A stretch of 64,000 nucleotides of DNA from Bacteroidales bacterium (GTDB lineage Bacteria; Bacteroidota; Bacteroidia; Bacteroidales; UBA932), in NCBI GenBank assembly GCA_017554335.1, contig JAFZIO010000036.1, positions 1 through 64,000 of the forward strand, given 5' to 3'. The position numbers and the translations under genes were made by a program. The notes beneath the pieces were generated by a model. The model was not told the DNA's origin. It worked only from the letters and a program-made list of their open reading frames with translations, and ran no database searches. Positions 8,549-16,736 of this stretch are shown here, one piece after another; positions within the stretch are counted from its first letter, which is position 1; the number at the start of each line of letters is the position of its first letter.

Positions 8549-9132
8549 AAAAATTACTTTGGGCCATATTGATTATGGGAGTTTCTGTTTCTTGTTCCCG
8601 CAGCGGATGGACTTCTGAAGAGAGTAAGCTCATTCTTGGCGAAGAAGGTTTGATGAGGGTTCTTACCGTTGACGACCCTGCCGATTCCGTAGTTCTGAGA
8701 ACTCCGTCTGGCATTATAAGCCCTGCCGGACTGAAGGCGCCTGAATATGAGGCGCTTGCACGACGCATGGTTATTACGGTTACCGACCCTTCACAGGACG
8801 GCGTCGGCATTGCCGGCCCCCAGGTGGGCGTTCTGCGCAGGGTGGTTGCCGTGCAACGCTTCGACAAAGAGGGAGAGCCCTTCGAGGTTTACCCCAACAT
8901 CCGCATTGTGGAGCGCCGCGGCGAGCAGGTCTGCGGCCCCGAGGGCTGCCTCAGCGTGCCCGGCAAGCGCGGCAACGTGCTCCGCTGGAGGGACATAGAC
9001 ATAGTTTACACTTCGCTGGAAACCATGCAGGACACCCTGGAAACAGTCCAGGGCTTCACCGCCGTTATCTTCCAGCACGAGTGTGACCACCTCGACGGGG
9101 TTATTTATACGGACAAATTAGATTTGCAATAA
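8545..9132 (+). CDS. Peptide deformylase with lipoprotein-like signal sequence
   Basis: 195 residues. All three deformylase motifs are visible: GVGIAGPQ (residues 86-93, usually GxGxAAPQ), EGCLS (133-137) and HECDH (178-182), giving the Cys-His-His metal site and catalytic Glu. The N-terminus is unusual: MKKLLWAILIMGVSVSC looks like a lipoprotein signal with Cys17 as the lipidated residue, although the -3 residue is Ser rather than Leu or Val. There are also about 40 extra residues before the catalytic domain. Canonical deformylase acts in the cytoplasm on nascent chains, so an exported form would need another substrate. The gene starts at an ATGA overlap with the C-S lyase gene and ends the operon. 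Confidence 0.85.
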   Translation: MKKLLWAILIMGVSVSCSRSGWTSEESKLILGEEGLMRVLTVDDPADSVVLRTPSGIISPAGLKAPEYEALARRMVITVTDPSQDGVGIAGPQVGVLRRVVAVQRFDKEGEPFEVYPNIRIVERRGEQVCGPEGCLSVPGKRGNVLRWRDIDIVYTSLETMQDTLETVQGFTAVIFQHECDHLDGVIYTDKLDLQ

Positions 9133-9153
9133 TCAATTTTATTCGTATCTTTG
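9123..9153 (+). promoter_or_regulatory. Promoter of tRNA-His
   Basis: TTTG at 9123-9126 and TATCTTTG at 9146-9153, separated by 19 nt, match the Bacteroidetes primary-sigma promoter (-33 TTTG, -7 TAnnTTTG). The box ends 14 nt before the tRNA. The -33 element lies inside the last codons of the deformylase gene. Confidence 0.8.
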
Positions 9154-9167
9154 CAACCTCTAACACG

Positions 9168-9243
9168 GTGCGATTAGTTCAGTTGGTAGAGCACCAGATT
9201 GTGGTTCTGGGTGTCGTGGGTTCGAGCCCCACATCGCACCCCA
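9168..9243 (+). tRNA. tRNA-His (GTG)
   Basis: 76 nt. Acceptor arms GTGCGAT and ATCGCAC pair perfectly, the anticodon loop TTGTGGT gives GTG, and the T arm is GTGGG-TTCGAGC-CCCAC. A G precedes position 1 (9167) and the discriminator is C, as required for the G-1:C73 pair of histidine tRNA; CCA follows at 9241-9243. It has its own promoter and terminator. Confidence 0.95.
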
Positions 9244-9272
9244 AAAGCCTCCGAGATCTCGGAGGCTTTTTT
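9244..9272 (+). terminator. Terminator after tRNA-His
   Basis: A perfect 20-base palindrome at 9247-9266 (arms GCCTCCGAGA and TCTCGGAGGC) followed by six T. It starts directly after the tRNA CCA end. Confidence 0.9.
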
Positions 9273-9292
9273 GGCAGGAGTAGGACTTATCT

Positions 9293-9367
9293 GGAACAAA
9301 CAAGGACTATTTGTTCCGAAAAACAAATTTTTTCTGTTTTCTGGAACAAAAAGAGGCGATTTGTTCC
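9293..9367. repeat. Two tandem GGAACAAA-N9-TTTGTTCC dyads
   Basis: GGAACAAA at 9293-9300 and 9343-9350 and TTTGTTCC at 9310-9317 and 9360-9367 form two inverted pairs, each with a 9-nt centre and exactly 50 bp apart. They occupy the convergent intergenic region between the tRNA-His terminator and a small membrane protein gene. They could be protein-binding sites or RNA hairpins; no gene starts next to them. Confidence 0.65.
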
Positions 9368-9420
9368 CGGATTGACCGGGTCTTCTATTCAGTAATAATT
9401 ATATAGCCGTAATCCATCCC

Positions 9421-9630
9421 TTAGAACGCTTCGCGTTTTCGGCGGAGCGAGAGGAGGCCGAGAGAGATGGCGCAGACTGCGACGAAGCCGATGAGGACTT
9501 CTTTCCAATCTTGAAGAGCCTGGACGGCCTTGACGAGGAAGGTATCGCTGGCGTTTACCGGATAGAGCAGCACGAGTGCGGTAATAAGGCTTCCGAGTGC
9601 AAGGCCGACGGCAAGCGTGGCTATGAGCAC
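9421..9630 (-). CDS. Small two-helix membrane protein, unknown
   Basis: 69 residues starting at a GTG (MLIATLAVGLALGSLITALVLLYPVN). Two hydrophobic helices flank a short loop (SDTFLVKAVQALQDWKEV), and the C-terminus is basic (LRRKREAF), fitting a small inner-membrane protein with cytoplasmic tail. No ATG start exists before the upstream stop. I do not recognise the family; the call rests on composition and length only. Confidence 0.5.
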   Translation of the reverse strand: MLIATLAVGLALGSLITALVLLYPVNASDTFLVKAVQALQDWKEVLIGFVAVCAISLGLLSLRRKREAF

Positions 9631-9687
9631 ACCGCGCCAGTGGTTACATAGCTATAACGCAAACAGCACCCGGAAGGTTGGAAAAAG

Positions 9688-10362
9688 TTACAATAATTTG
9701 CGAATTAGTTTTGATGTAGCCGATGGAGCTATCTCCATTATGTGTTCTACCAAAACATTAAAAGACTCTTCCGGACTGCACGAGGGCACAACCATGATAT
9801 CTTCGAACAAGTCTTCCGGGGCGCAGAAGACCGAGCGCTGCCAGCCGTTGTAGTGCAGGTCTTCGCCGCGGTAAACCCGCTCTATGTCGCCGGTCACAAC
9901 ACGGCACTGCATCTGGAGGCGGGCCATAATGGCATCCGCCCGGCCTTTCTTGATGCCGAGCAGTTGGCGTATCTCGCGTATGCTGATGCTGCCGTTCTCC
10001 TTCATATACGCAAGTATCTTCTGCTGGTCGGCATCCGGCTGGTACCGGGGCTGGCTGCGTCGCCAGTTCATCAGGTGCGCGTACCACTCCGGCGTTGCGA
10101 ACGAAGCCTTGCCTCCCCAAAGGAACTTGCCGTAGGCCACGTCTCCGCTCTGTACAGCATAGATCTTCCAATCCCAGGGGCCAAGCTCGTCGGTGTCGTC
10201 ATCGAACCAGAACTCCTTGGGCGTAAGCTCCTCGATGGAATACCCCTTGATGGGATTCTCGAAAAACGGAACAATCCCCAACTCCTTGATTACGGCGTAC
10301 ATGCTTTCCGGGCTGCAGATTCTTGCATCCCCCGGATTTCCTGCGTGATGAACAATAGACAT
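9688..10362 (-). CDS. AlkZ-related / winged-helix protein
   Basis: 224 residues. IVPFFENPIKGYSIEE, EFWFDDDTDELGPWDWK and GDVAYGKFLWGGKASF, followed by a winged-helix segment (ILAYMKENGSISIREIRQLLGIKKGRADAIMARLQMQ), resemble proteins annotated as AlkZ-related, which share parts with the AlkZ DNA glycosylase superfamily. A DNA-binding or repair role is plausible, but catalytic residues cannot be pinned down. The ATG at 10362 is chosen because the preceding codons are hydrophobic and overlap the divergent promoter region. Confidence 0.7.
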   Translation of the reverse strand: MSIVHHAGNPGDARICSPESMYAVIKELGIVPFFENPIKGYSIEELTPKEFWFDDDTDELGPWDWKIYAVQSGDVAYGKFLWGGKASFATPEWYAHLMNWRRSQPRYQPDADQQKILAYMKENGSISIREIRQLLGIKKGRADAIMARLQMQCRVVTGDIERVYRGEDLHYNGWQRSVFCAPEDLFEDIMVVPSCSPEESFNVLVEHIMEIAPSATSKLIRKLL

Positions 10363-10412
10363 ATATACAAATGTAACGATTATTATTATATTTGCATAGT
10401 TAGCGGCAGTGT

Positions 10413-13301
10413 ATGAAAAAACTTCTATCCATAGCAATACTCCTCGCGGCCATGCACTTCGGCGCCATGGCGCAGGTACTTATCCTGAACGACAATCTGC
10501 TCCAGGGGCGCCTCAGCCACATAACAACCACAGTAGTGGACTCCCTAACAAATGAACCGGTGGCATTTGCGTCGGTTTATGTAATACCAGCAAAAGACAC
10601 AACCATCACCAACTTCACCCTTACGGACACCACCGGTACGGCTCATTTGACAGAGGTGCCGTACGGCCGCTACAGCTTCCATGTGGAGATGATGGGCTAC
10701 CAGCCCGTGGTAAAGGAAAAGTACTTCAGGGATTATCGCACCGACATGGGCACCATAAAACTGAAGCTGGACGAGCAATTTCTGAAAGCGGCACGTGTGA
10801 CCGATGTGGGCAACCCCATAATAATCAAGCAGGATACGGTTGAATTCAACGCCTCCTCCTTCCGGGTGGGCTCGAACGCCATGCTGAAGGACCTGCTGAA
10901 GCGCATGCCGGGCATGGAGGTTACCGAAAGCGGCACGGTCAAGTTCAACGGAGAGGCCATCAACAAGATCACCGTCGGCGGCCGCACCTTCTTCTTCAAC
11001 GACCAGAGCACCACCCTGAACAACCTGCCGGCCTCCGTGGTGGACAAGATACGCGTCATCGACCGCGAAAGCGAGAATACGCGCGCCACCGGCGTTCAGG
11101 ACGGCCGGCGGGAGAAGGTGCTCGACGTAGCCCTCAAGAAGGAGTACGAGAAAGGATGGTTCGGCAACTTGGGCGTGAAGGGCGGAACCACGGTGGCCCC
11201 CAAAGAGACGGAAGAGACCCTCCGGGATAACAGGGGCCTCCTCTACAGCGGCAACGCCCTCGTGTCGGCCTATTCCGAGAAGGATCAGGTGACGCTGATA
11301 GCCAACGGCCAGAACATCAACGACTCCAACACCGTCCTGTTCCTGATAGAGGGGGCCGATTCCGGCGGCTCTCCGGACATCGGACTCTCCTCCGCCGCGC
11401 AGCTGGGCGTGAATGTCAACTCCTCCCGCATCAAGGACGTAGAGGCGACCGTAGGTGCCAACTACAAATACACCGACACCGACAGAGGTTCGCGGTCGGA
11501 ACGCACCATCTTCCAGGAGGACGGCGACCTGAGCGCCAGCTCCGAAAAGTTCAGCAAAGGATACGCCAACTCGCTGAGTGCCAATATGGAATTCACGAAG
11601 GAGAAGGGAGACGTTTGGTTCCACATACGGCCGGACTTCAGCTTCAGCAAGACCGACAACACCAGCAGCGGCAACTCCGAGACGCTGCGCGAAGGAGCCT
11701 TCGTAAACAGGTCGGAGAACTCCTCCATCTCAACGGACACATCCAGGGACGCCAGCATCGAAACCGATTTCACCTTCCGCAATCTGGGCGGAAAGAACGG
11801 CCGGTCCCTGAATTTCGAAATCGGCGGCTCGTACGGCACTTCCGACGGCAGCAGCAGCGAACATACTTTCCTGGAGACGTCGGCAGGCGGCAATACAAAG
11901 GATATGGATTATATCTCCAGCGGCAACTCATATAGCGCCAACGGTTCAGTCAGATATTCGGAGCCAATTGGAGAAAAGTGGTCCGTATCCGCTACGGCGT
12001 CGATCAACTACTCCCGTTCCCAAAGCGCTCGGGACGCATTCGACTCCGAAGGCCGGAACGACTATTACAGCTCCGTCAGCCGCAACAACTACCTGGCCCA
12101 GAAGTACGACATTTCTACCCAATACAAATACTCAAAGAAAGGATGGATAACCCTCGGAGCCTATGTGAACGGTTCGCTAAATGAGACATACTCCAAGAAC
12201 TACGGCATAGAAGATACCACCGGAAAAGGCGAATGGGTATGGTTCGTCACGCCTACCTTGCGATTCAGGCAATCCCTGAAAAACGGTAGCATCAGCGCGC
12301 ATGTAGGAGGCTACTCCCAACAGCCTTCTGCAAGCAGGATGCGACCTGTGCTGAATATCGAGAACCCGTCCCGCCTCAGTATGGGTAATATATACCTTAA
12401 GCCTTCCGGCACCACTTCTTTCAGCGTCAACTGGACGCGAAGCGACCGAAAGAAGTTTACCCATGTCATGGTAGGTCTGACAGGAGGCCTGCGTACCAAT
12501 CAGGTATGTACGGCCCAGTGGTACGATGCCGACGGCATTATGTATGCCATTCCCGTCAACACCAGGACGCCTGGGCTATCAGGCAATCTGTCGGCCAGCT
12601 ATACTACTCCGCTGGATGAAAAGAAAGCCTGGTCCTTCACGGTTACCAGCTTCTTGCGTTATTCTTCGTCCGTTAGTTATCAAGCTAAAAACAAGTTGCC
12701 GGGGCTGGACAAGGACAGCTTCATTTACTCGGACTTTATGTCTGAATTCTGGGGTGATGACAGCGGAGACCGCTTCTACAGCGGCGCCAGCGGTTTCTGC
12801 GAAAGCAAGACCCGAACCTTCAGCCCTTTGATAATAGCGAACCTGAAATACACCAACGATAATTTCAATTTCCTGGCAGGAGTCAACTCCAGCGGAAATA
12901 TCTCCCGCTATTCTCTGGATCCGAGCATAAACATGAACACCCTGAGTACTAGCCTTAGCGCAGAAGCTTCCTATAGGACAGAGCACGAGTTTGAGTTCAA
13001 ATCGAACATCGCTTATGCTTTCTACCTGGGCTATGCAGAGGGCTACGGCAAGCCGGAGTTCCTTTGGAACGCAGGAATAAGCAAAAACATAGGAGCGTTC
13101 AACCTTAGCCTCAGCGTAAACGACATACTCAACCAGAAGCACAACCTTACGCACACCGTGACAGACAATTACATGGAAGACAGCTACCGCCTGGTTATGG
13201 GAAGACACGTGCTGCTCGGGGTAAAGTGGAACTTCGGGAAAATGAACTCAGAACACGCCAGGAGGTCTCAGAGCGCCGCCTGGAAAATGGTTTTGCAATG
13301 A
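10413..13301 (+). CDS. Outer-membrane beta-barrel protein with carboxypeptidase-regulatory-like domain (TonB-receptor-like)
   Basis: 962 residues. A signal peptide (to about residue 21) is followed by a CarboxypepD_reg-like Ig-type domain (PVAFASVYVIPAKDTT to YQPVV, about residues 47-95), a plug-like domain (IIIKQDTVEFNASSF, LLKRMPGMEV, INKITVGGR), and a long C-terminal barrel with alternating strands. This is the architecture of the Bacteroidetes outer-membrane beta-barrel family related to SusC but without SusD next door. The ligand is unknown. The C-terminus overlaps the TPR gene by 4 bp, so the two are probably translated together. Confidence 0.85.
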   Translation: MKKLLSIAILLAAMHFGAMAQVLILNDNLLQGRLSHITTTVVDSLTNEPVAFASVYVIPAKDTTITNFTLTDTTGTAHLTEVPYGRYSFHVEMMGYQPVVKEKYFRDYRTDMGTIKLKLDEQFLKAARVTDVGNPIIIKQDTVEFNASSFRVGSNAMLKDLLKRMPGMEVTESGTVKFNGEAINKITVGGRTFFFNDQSTTLNNLPASVVDKIRVIDRESENTRATGVQDGRREKVLDVALKKEYEKGWFGNLGVKGGTTVAPKETEETLRDNRGLLYSGNALVSAYSEKDQVTLIANGQNINDSNTVLFLIEGADSGGSPDIGLSSAAQLGVNVNSSRIKDVEATVGANYKYTDTDRGSRSERTIFQEDGDLSASSEKFSKGYANSLSANMEFTKEKGDVWFHIRPDFSFSKTDNTSSGNSETLREGAFVNRSENSSISTDTSRDASIETDFTFRNLGGKNGRSLNFEIGGSYGTSDGSSSEHTFLETSAGGNTKDMDYISSGNSYSANGSVRYSEPIGEKWSVSATASINYSRSQSARDAFDSEGRNDYYSSVSRNNYLAQKYDISTQYKYSKKGWITLGAYVNGSLNETYSKNYGIEDTTGKGEWVWFVTPTLRFRQSLKNGSISAHVGGYSQQPSASRMRPVLNIENPSRLSMGNIYLKPSGTTSFSVNWTRSDRKKFTHVMVGLTGGLRTNQVCTAQWYDADGIMYAIPVNTRTPGLSGNLSASYTTPLDEKKAWSFTVTSFLRYSSSVSYQAKNKLPGLDKDSFIYSDFMSEFWGDDSGDRFYSGASGFCESKTRTFSPLIIANLKYTNDNFNFLAGVNSSGNISRYSLDPSINMNTLSTSLSAEASYRTEHEFEFKSNIAYAFYLGYAEGYGKPEFLWNAGISKNIGAFNLSLSVNDILNQKHNLTHTVTDNYMEDSYRLVMGRHVLLGVKWNFGKMNSEHARRSQSAAWKMVLQ

Positions 13302-14476
13302 AAAGGACAATCTTCATCTTGCTGTGGATTATAATCTGTGTGCCGGCCGGCGCGCAGACCAGCCATCGCGATTCCGTGCTCACTCAGGCGCGCTACCTTA
13401 AGAGTATTTTCAAAACCGACGAGGCAATAGAAGCCCTGGTTTCGGTTATGTCTCCCCAGTTTTTTGACGAGGGCGTGATGGCGGAGCTGGCCGACTGCCA
13501 TTTTCAGAACGGAGATTATGAGGATGCAGCGGACACCTATACCATGCTGAGCTCCGTGGTTCCGAACAACGTGCTGTATAAGGTTAGGCTGATGCAGACC
13601 AGATACCGCCAGAGGGCATTCCCGCAATGCGTCCAAACCGGCCGAGAGGTCCTGCAGATGGATTCCATTCCCGCTGTATACAGTATAGTAGGAGATGCGT
13701 TCCTGCAGATGGAGCAGGGCGATTCGGCCCTGTGGTATTACAGGAAGTCCCTTTCCCTCAAGCCATTCAATGAGACAGTGGCGTCGAAGGCTTTCAATAT
13801 TCTTGTCAATGCGGAAGATTATGACGGAGCCGTTGCCGTCTGCGACCCAATCCTTGCGGAAGACCCCGACAACTTCAAGATTGCTCCGCTGAAGGGCCTG
13901 GCATTATTCAGAAAAGGCAATTATGAAGCCGCAATCGATCTCTTCCAGCGCCAGGAAGACATAGGAAACGACATTTACCCCATCCATTATTATCTGGGAC
14001 AGAGCTACTGGCATACTAAAGTCATTTACAGGGCAGAAAAGGAGTTAGTCTCGGCGTGGCAGATAGATTCCAGCGACGTAAACCTGGCATACTCCATAGC
14101 TGCAGTTAAGCTGGAAGCCTTCCGTCCGTTCGAGAGGGATGTGAAACCATGGCTGGACAAAGCCTGGGACATGATTCAGCCGGACCCGGTCATGATGTCC
14201 CGCCTGCACCAGCAGTACGGCCAGGGGTACTACACGCAACTTGAAAAATGGGATGAAGCCATAGAGCACTACAAAGAGGCCTACCGCTACAATCCCAAGA
14301 GCTACTCAACCCTTTCTACAATAGCCTACTGCTACGAGCGCAAGAAGGATTACAAGCAGGCGCTGGAATGGTACGAGAAATACATGCAATACGCCCGCCC
14401 CGGCTCCAGAGGCTACGAATTCGCCGCCAAGAGCATTGAATATCTCAAAGGCGAACTATTCATGGAAGAGAAGTAA
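13298..14476 (+). CDS. Exported tetratricopeptide-repeat protein
   Basis: 392 residues with a signal peptide (MKRTIFILLWIIICVPAGAQ). Consecutive TPR units are visible throughout, for example GDSALWYYRKSLSLKPFN, GNYEAAIDLFQRQEDIGND and KKDYKQALEWYEKYMQYA. The ATG at 13298 overlaps the stop of the beta-barrel gene, arguing for coupled expression. It is likely a periplasmic scaffold or partner of that outer-membrane protein; this is inference from position. Confidence 0.85.
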   Translation: MKRTIFILLWIIICVPAGAQTSHRDSVLTQARYLKSIFKTDEAIEALVSVMSPQFFDEGVMAELADCHFQNGDYEDAADTYTMLSSVVPNNVLYKVRLMQTRYRQRAFPQCVQTGREVLQMDSIPAVYSIVGDAFLQMEQGDSALWYYRKSLSLKPFNETVASKAFNILVNAEDYDGAVAVCDPILAEDPDNFKIAPLKGLALFRKGNYEAAIDLFQRQEDIGNDIYPIHYYLGQSYWHTKVIYRAEKELVSAWQIDSSDVNLAYSIAAVKLEAFRPFERDVKPWLDKAWDMIQPDPVMMSRLHQQYGQGYYTQLEKWDEAIEHYKEAYRYNPKSYSTLSTIAYCYERKKDYKQALEWYEKYMQYARPGSRGYEFAAKSIEYLKGELFMEEK

Positions 14477-14483
14477 TCTCCGT

Positions 14484-14927
14484 CTAGAAATAATACGTCA
14501 ACCCCGCCCCGATGTCGCCCTGGTAGGGCTTGTAGAACGCACGGAAGTCAAAGTGTTTCCATGCCACTCCGGCCTGGGCCTTCATGCAGCCCCAGTAGGT
14601 GCCGATGAAATCGAATTCATAGCCGCCGCCCAGGTAAGCGGAAACCTGCTTGCCTCTGATTAAGTTTACGTTCAACATAATCGGGATCTGAGGCCCGGAC
14701 AAGCGGACTCCGTAAATATACCTAAGTCCGCCCACTAGGTTAAACCACTTGTCATAATTCCCCAAGCGGGCGCGGACACCAAGACCAAAACTTGGAAGAA
14801 TTGTGTTGTTTGTAGACAAAAAGCCATCTACGCTGGCATCAACACCCCAATGGAACAGCTTTTTCTCCTGCCCCATAAGAGACACGGTGATTATAATTGT
14901 TGCGATTACGGCAATAATTCTTTTCAT
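14484..14927 (-). CDS. Small predicted outer-membrane beta-barrel protein, unknown
   Basis: 147 residues: signal peptide (MKRIIAVIATIIITVSLMGQ), then alternating strands such as FGLGVRARLG, VSAYLGGGYEFDF and a terminal IGAGLTYYF, typical of a small 8-stranded barrel. No specific family recognised. It is convergent with the TPR gene, their stops being 7 bp apart. Confidence 0.7.
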   Translation of the reverse strand: MKRIIAVIATIIITVSLMGQEKKLFHWGVDASVDGFLSTNNTILPSFGLGVRARLGNYDKWFNLVGGLRYIYGVRLSGPQIPIMLNVNLIRGKQVSAYLGGGYEFDFIGTYWGCMKAQAGVAWKHFDFRAFYKPYQGDIGAGLTYYF

Positions 14928-14959
14928 AGGGCAAAGATAAGATAAAATCCTGACAGATT

Positions 14960-16651
14960 TCAGCCCTCCTGCTCCACCAACTGTCCTGCACGTTCAAGGG
15001 CTATGGAGATGTGGCTGCAGATGTTGTCCTTGCCCACCAGCTCGTCCACGCCGGCATTCTCCAGCACCTTCATGACGTTAGGGTTGACGCCGGAAAGCAC
15101 CACCTTCACGCCCAGCTGAGAGCACATGCGGCACATGTTGGAGAGGTTGTGCACGCCGGTGGAGTCGATGAACGGCACCTTGCGCATGCGGATGATGCGC
15201 ACCTTGGCGCGGTTCTTGGCCCGCGTGTCGCCCATCATTTCCTCGAACTTGTTTCCGATTCCGAAGAAGTAAGGGCCGTTGATTTCGTACACCTTAACGC
15301 CCTCGGGGATAATCAGATGCTCCAGATTGCCCTGGATGTCGGTGTCGGCGGTGGGGTCGATTTCGTCGCTCAGCACGCTAACGTTGGTGGTTTCGGCCAT
15401 ACGCTTCATGCAGAGCAGGCAGGCAATCAGCACGCCCACCTCAATGGCCACGGTGAGGTCGAAGATGACGGTGAGGAAGAAGGTCACCAGCAGCACGATA
15501 ATGTCGGACTTGGGGTTCCGGAGGATGGCCCTGAAGCTGCGCCATTCGCTCATGTTGTATGCTACGACCACCAGGATTCCGGCCAAGCAGGCCATGGGGA
15601 TGTACTGCACCAGCGGCATCAGGAAGAGGTAAATGATGGCCAGCACCACTGCGTGGGCGATACCTGCGACTGGCGTGCGGCCGCCGTTGTTGATGTTGGT
15701 CATGGTGCGGGCGATGGCTCCGGTGGCGGGAATTCCGCCGATAAGCGGGGAGACCATGTTGGCGATACCCTGGGCCACGAGCTCCTGGTTGCTGTTGTGA
15801 CGGTCGCCGATTACACCGTCGGCCACGGCGGCGGAAAGCAGCGACTCGATGGCGCCCAGCATGGCTATGATCATGGCCGGCTGGGCCAGATGACGTATGC
15901 TTTCCCCGGTAATCCTGGGCACCTCCGGCTGCGGCAGGGAGGCGGAAATGGAGAAGCGGTCACCGATGGTCTCGACCCCCTCGACTCCGAGGGCCTTCAG
16001 GCCAAGCGTGACGAGGGTCATCAGGATGATGGCCACCAGCGAGCCCGGTATGCGGCGGCTCACCTTAGGCGTGAAGACAATTATCAGGATGCTGCACACG
16101 CCGACCAGAAGCGACCACCAGCTGATTGTATCGATGTGCTGGGCATAAACGCCCCACTTCTCCAGGAAGCCTGCGGGCACACTCTCGATCTGAAGGCCGA
16201 AAAGGTCCTTTATCTGGGTGGCGAAGATGGTGAGCGCGATACCGGAAGTAAAGCCCACCACAATAGGATATGGAATGTATTTGATAATTGTTCCCAGATG
16301 AAGTACGCCCATCATAATAAGGAAGGCGCCGGCCATGAAGGTGGCGATCATGAGTCCGCTCATGCCGTACTCCTGGATGATTCCGTATACTATTACGATG
16401 AAGGCACCGGTGGGGCCGCCGATCTGCACCTTGCTGCCGCCGAAGAAGGAAATGATGAATCCGGCAACTATGGCGGTAAGGATACCTGCTTCCGGGGAAG
16501 CGCCCGATGCTATACCGAACGCAATGGCCAGGGGCAGGGCGACGATGCCTACGATGACACCGGCCAGCAGGTCCTGGATAAGTGATTTTTTGTCGTATCC
16601 TTGCTTGAGAGTGAGGAATAGTTTAGGTCTGTAATCTCCTTTGATGCTCAT
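14960..16651 (-). CDS. SulP family anion transporter with STAS domain
   Basis: 563 residues. The N-terminal part has many transmembrane segments including the SulP motifs GVIVGIVALPLAIAFGIASG and GGPTGAFIVIVYG; the last about 130 residues form a STAS domain (VKVYEINGPYFFGIGNKFEE, RMRKVPFIDSTGVHNL). Members carry sulfate, bicarbonate or other anions across the inner membrane; the substrate cannot be told here. The ATG at 16651 is chosen over one 11 codons upstream because it fits the family start and the promoter position. Confidence 0.93.
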   Translation of the reverse strand: MSIKGDYRPKLFLTLKQGYDKKSLIQDLLAGVIVGIVALPLAIAFGIASGASPEAGILTAIVAGFIISFFGGSKVQIGGPTGAFIVIVYGIIQEYGMSGLMIATFMAGAFLIMMGVLHLGTIIKYIPYPIVVGFTSGIALTIFATQIKDLFGLQIESVPAGFLEKWGVYAQHIDTISWWSLLVGVCSILIIVFTPKVSRRIPGSLVAIILMTLVTLGLKALGVEGVETIGDRFSISASLPQPEVPRITGESIRHLAQPAMIIAMLGAIESLLSAAVADGVIGDRHNSNQELVAQGIANMVSPLIGGIPATGAIARTMTNINNGGRTPVAGIAHAVVLAIIYLFLMPLVQYIPMACLAGILVVVAYNMSEWRSFRAILRNPKSDIIVLLVTFFLTVIFDLTVAIEVGVLIACLLCMKRMAETTNVSVLSDEIDPTADTDIQGNLEHLIIPEGVKVYEINGPYFFGIGNKFEEMMGDTRAKNRAKVRIIRMRKVPFIDSTGVHNLSNMCRMCSQLGVKVVLSGVNPNVMKVLENAGVDELVGKDNICSHISIALERAGQLVEQEG

Positions 16652-16681
16652 AATTCTATACCCTTGCGGAATTTGAAGGCG

Positions 16682-16712
16682 CAAAGGTATAGTTTTTAAA
16701 AAATTTTAACAA
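16682..16712 (-). promoter_or_regulatory. Promoter of the SulP gene
   Basis: On the minus strand TTG (16712-16710) and TACCTTTG (16689-16682) are separated by 20 nt, matching the Bacteroidetes promoter pattern, about 30 nt before the start codon. Confidence 0.6.
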
Positions 16713-16736
16713 GGGTTTCTTAAAAATTCTTGGCGG

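Noticed and set aside
15011..16585. Long open frame opposite the SulP gene, very His/Asp/Gly-rich
   Set aside because: Its composition is an artefact of reading the transporter codons backwards; no domain is seen.
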